NCBI GenBank assembly: GCA_026225255.1 | Contig: JAMFSJ010000045.1 | Coordinates: 16,765 to 80,764 of the forward strand | Reading direction: 5' to 3' | Origin: Methylacidimicrobium fagopyrum | GTDB taxonomy: Bacteria; Verrucomicrobiota; Verrucomicrobiia; Limisphaerales; UBA11358 | DNA: 64,000 bases | The notes under the pieces: generated by a model | The model's database searches: none | The model's input: only the letters and a program-made list of their open reading frames with translations | What the model was told of the DNA's origin: nothing | Position numbers and translations under genes: made by a program | Shown: piece by piece, positions 63,505 to 64,000 of the stretch | How positions within the stretch are numbered: the first letter of the stretch is position 1 | How the letters are laid out: every line of letters begins with the position of its first letter

Positions 63505-64000
63505 TGAATAATGCTGTGAGGGTGGGATGGAATTAGGACGTTCTTTCTTCCTCGTCGTCCGACTCATCGTCTTCCTCATCCTCATCATCCTCCTCACTGC
63601 CGGCCGGAAAATTCGAGGATGAGGATGACGAGGACGATGAGGATGAGAAGCGGGCGGACGACGAAGCTGACTTTCCCAACGCCGTGGGGGCGGGACGTAA
63701 CTCAGACCGCCTTTCTTCTTCGTCGTCCGCATCATCGTCTTCCTCATCCTCATCCTCATCCTCACTGCCGGCCGGAAAATTCGAGGATGAGGATGACGAG
63801 GACGAGGAGGATGAGAAGCCGGCGGACGGCGAAGCTGACTTCCCTAACTCCTTGGGGGTCGGACGAAACGCAAACGTTCTTTCTTCTTCGTCGTCCGAAT
63901 CATCGTCTTCCTCATCCTCATCCTCATCCTCACTGCCGGTCGGAAAATTCGAGGATGAGGATGACGAGGACGAGGAGGATGAGAAGCCGGCGGACGACGA
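63505..64000. repeat. 168-bp tandem repeat array with nested inverted repeats
   Basis: Three copies with an exact 168-bp period (anchor GGAAAATTCGAGG at 63606, 63774 and 63942); the array continues beyond the window. Each copy holds a pyrimidine-rich arm (TCATCC-type hexamers) and its purine-rich complement around the centre CTGCCGGCCGG, so each can fold into a long hairpin. The period is a multiple of three. On the plus strand the frame is open from 63537 to the edge and reads poly-Ser, then Asp/Glu-rich stretches. On the minus strand a frame is open from the edge to a TAA at 63533. The first copy is degenerate at its left end. Confidence 0.9.

Noticed and set aside
63445..63765. 106-residue minus-strand ORF starting MRMRMRMRK
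   Set aside because: It is a shifted frame of the hexamer repeats in the 168-bp array and overlaps the GH16 end; low complexity only.
63606..64000. CRISPR array
   Set aside because: The 168-bp copies are contiguous with long hairpins and have no unique spacers; no cas genes are present.

Overview
The window looks like a chromosomal segment of a free-living Verrucomicrobiota bacterium, probably of the Pedosphaera/Limisphaerales type. This is an inference from gene content: giant secreted beta-helix proteins with autotransporter-associated repeats and a C-terminus ending in FFRVRQP, a propeller-type sensor kinase next to family 2 glycosidases, a GxxExxY protein, DUF3857 transglutaminase-like proteins, and many short intergenic hairpin repeats. 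No rRNA, tRNA, CRISPR array, phage or transposase gene was recognised.

Layout. 1-2.4 kb: end of an ABC exporter (ATPase fragment and permease). 2.5-3.6 kb: a lone AT-rich membrane protein. 3.8-22.9 kb: a carbohydrate and cell-surface locus with two GH2 glycosidases, a propeller histidine kinase and NarL-type regulator translationally coupled to the second GH2, and two paralogous giant beta-helix proteins with near-identical terminators. Three genes here (first GH2 and both giant proteins) share an 18-bp dyad plus a downstream TGTTCC box at nearly fixed distance from the start codon. 23-27.8 kb: glycosyltransferase, aldo/keto reductase, slipin, FmdB-like zinc ribbon, secreted unknown. 28-30.6 kb: type IV pilus/type II secretion ATPase and a TPR-GspE_N companion. 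30.8-35.2 kb: a GH13-GH133 glycogen debranching enzyme whose coding sequence contains five short heptanucleotide repeat tracts. 35.2-43.2 kb: a copper/silver-type RND efflux operon with accessory metal-binding proteins and a permease. 43.3-47.7 kb: DUF3857/transglutaminase protein and a cold-shock protein. 47.7-53.7 kb: atypical receiver, VWA, rhodanese, lipoprotein, histidine kinase and OmpR-type regulator; the start of the regulator gene lies in a 189-bp tandem duplication. 53.8-60.4 kb: glutamate synthase gltB and gltD separated by a GxxExxY gene flanked by inverted repeats. 60.5-64 kb: small ORFs, a perfect inverted repeat, an FN3 protein, a receiver remnant, a GH16 glucanase and the start of a 168-bp tandem repeat array that runs off the window.

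The most notable material is the density and placement of hairpin and heptad/octad repeats (in gene starts, inside an enzyme gene, around GxxExxY, and as a 168-bp array) and the shared upstream signal of the surface-polysaccharide genes. All family assignments come from reading motifs by eye; no database search was possible.
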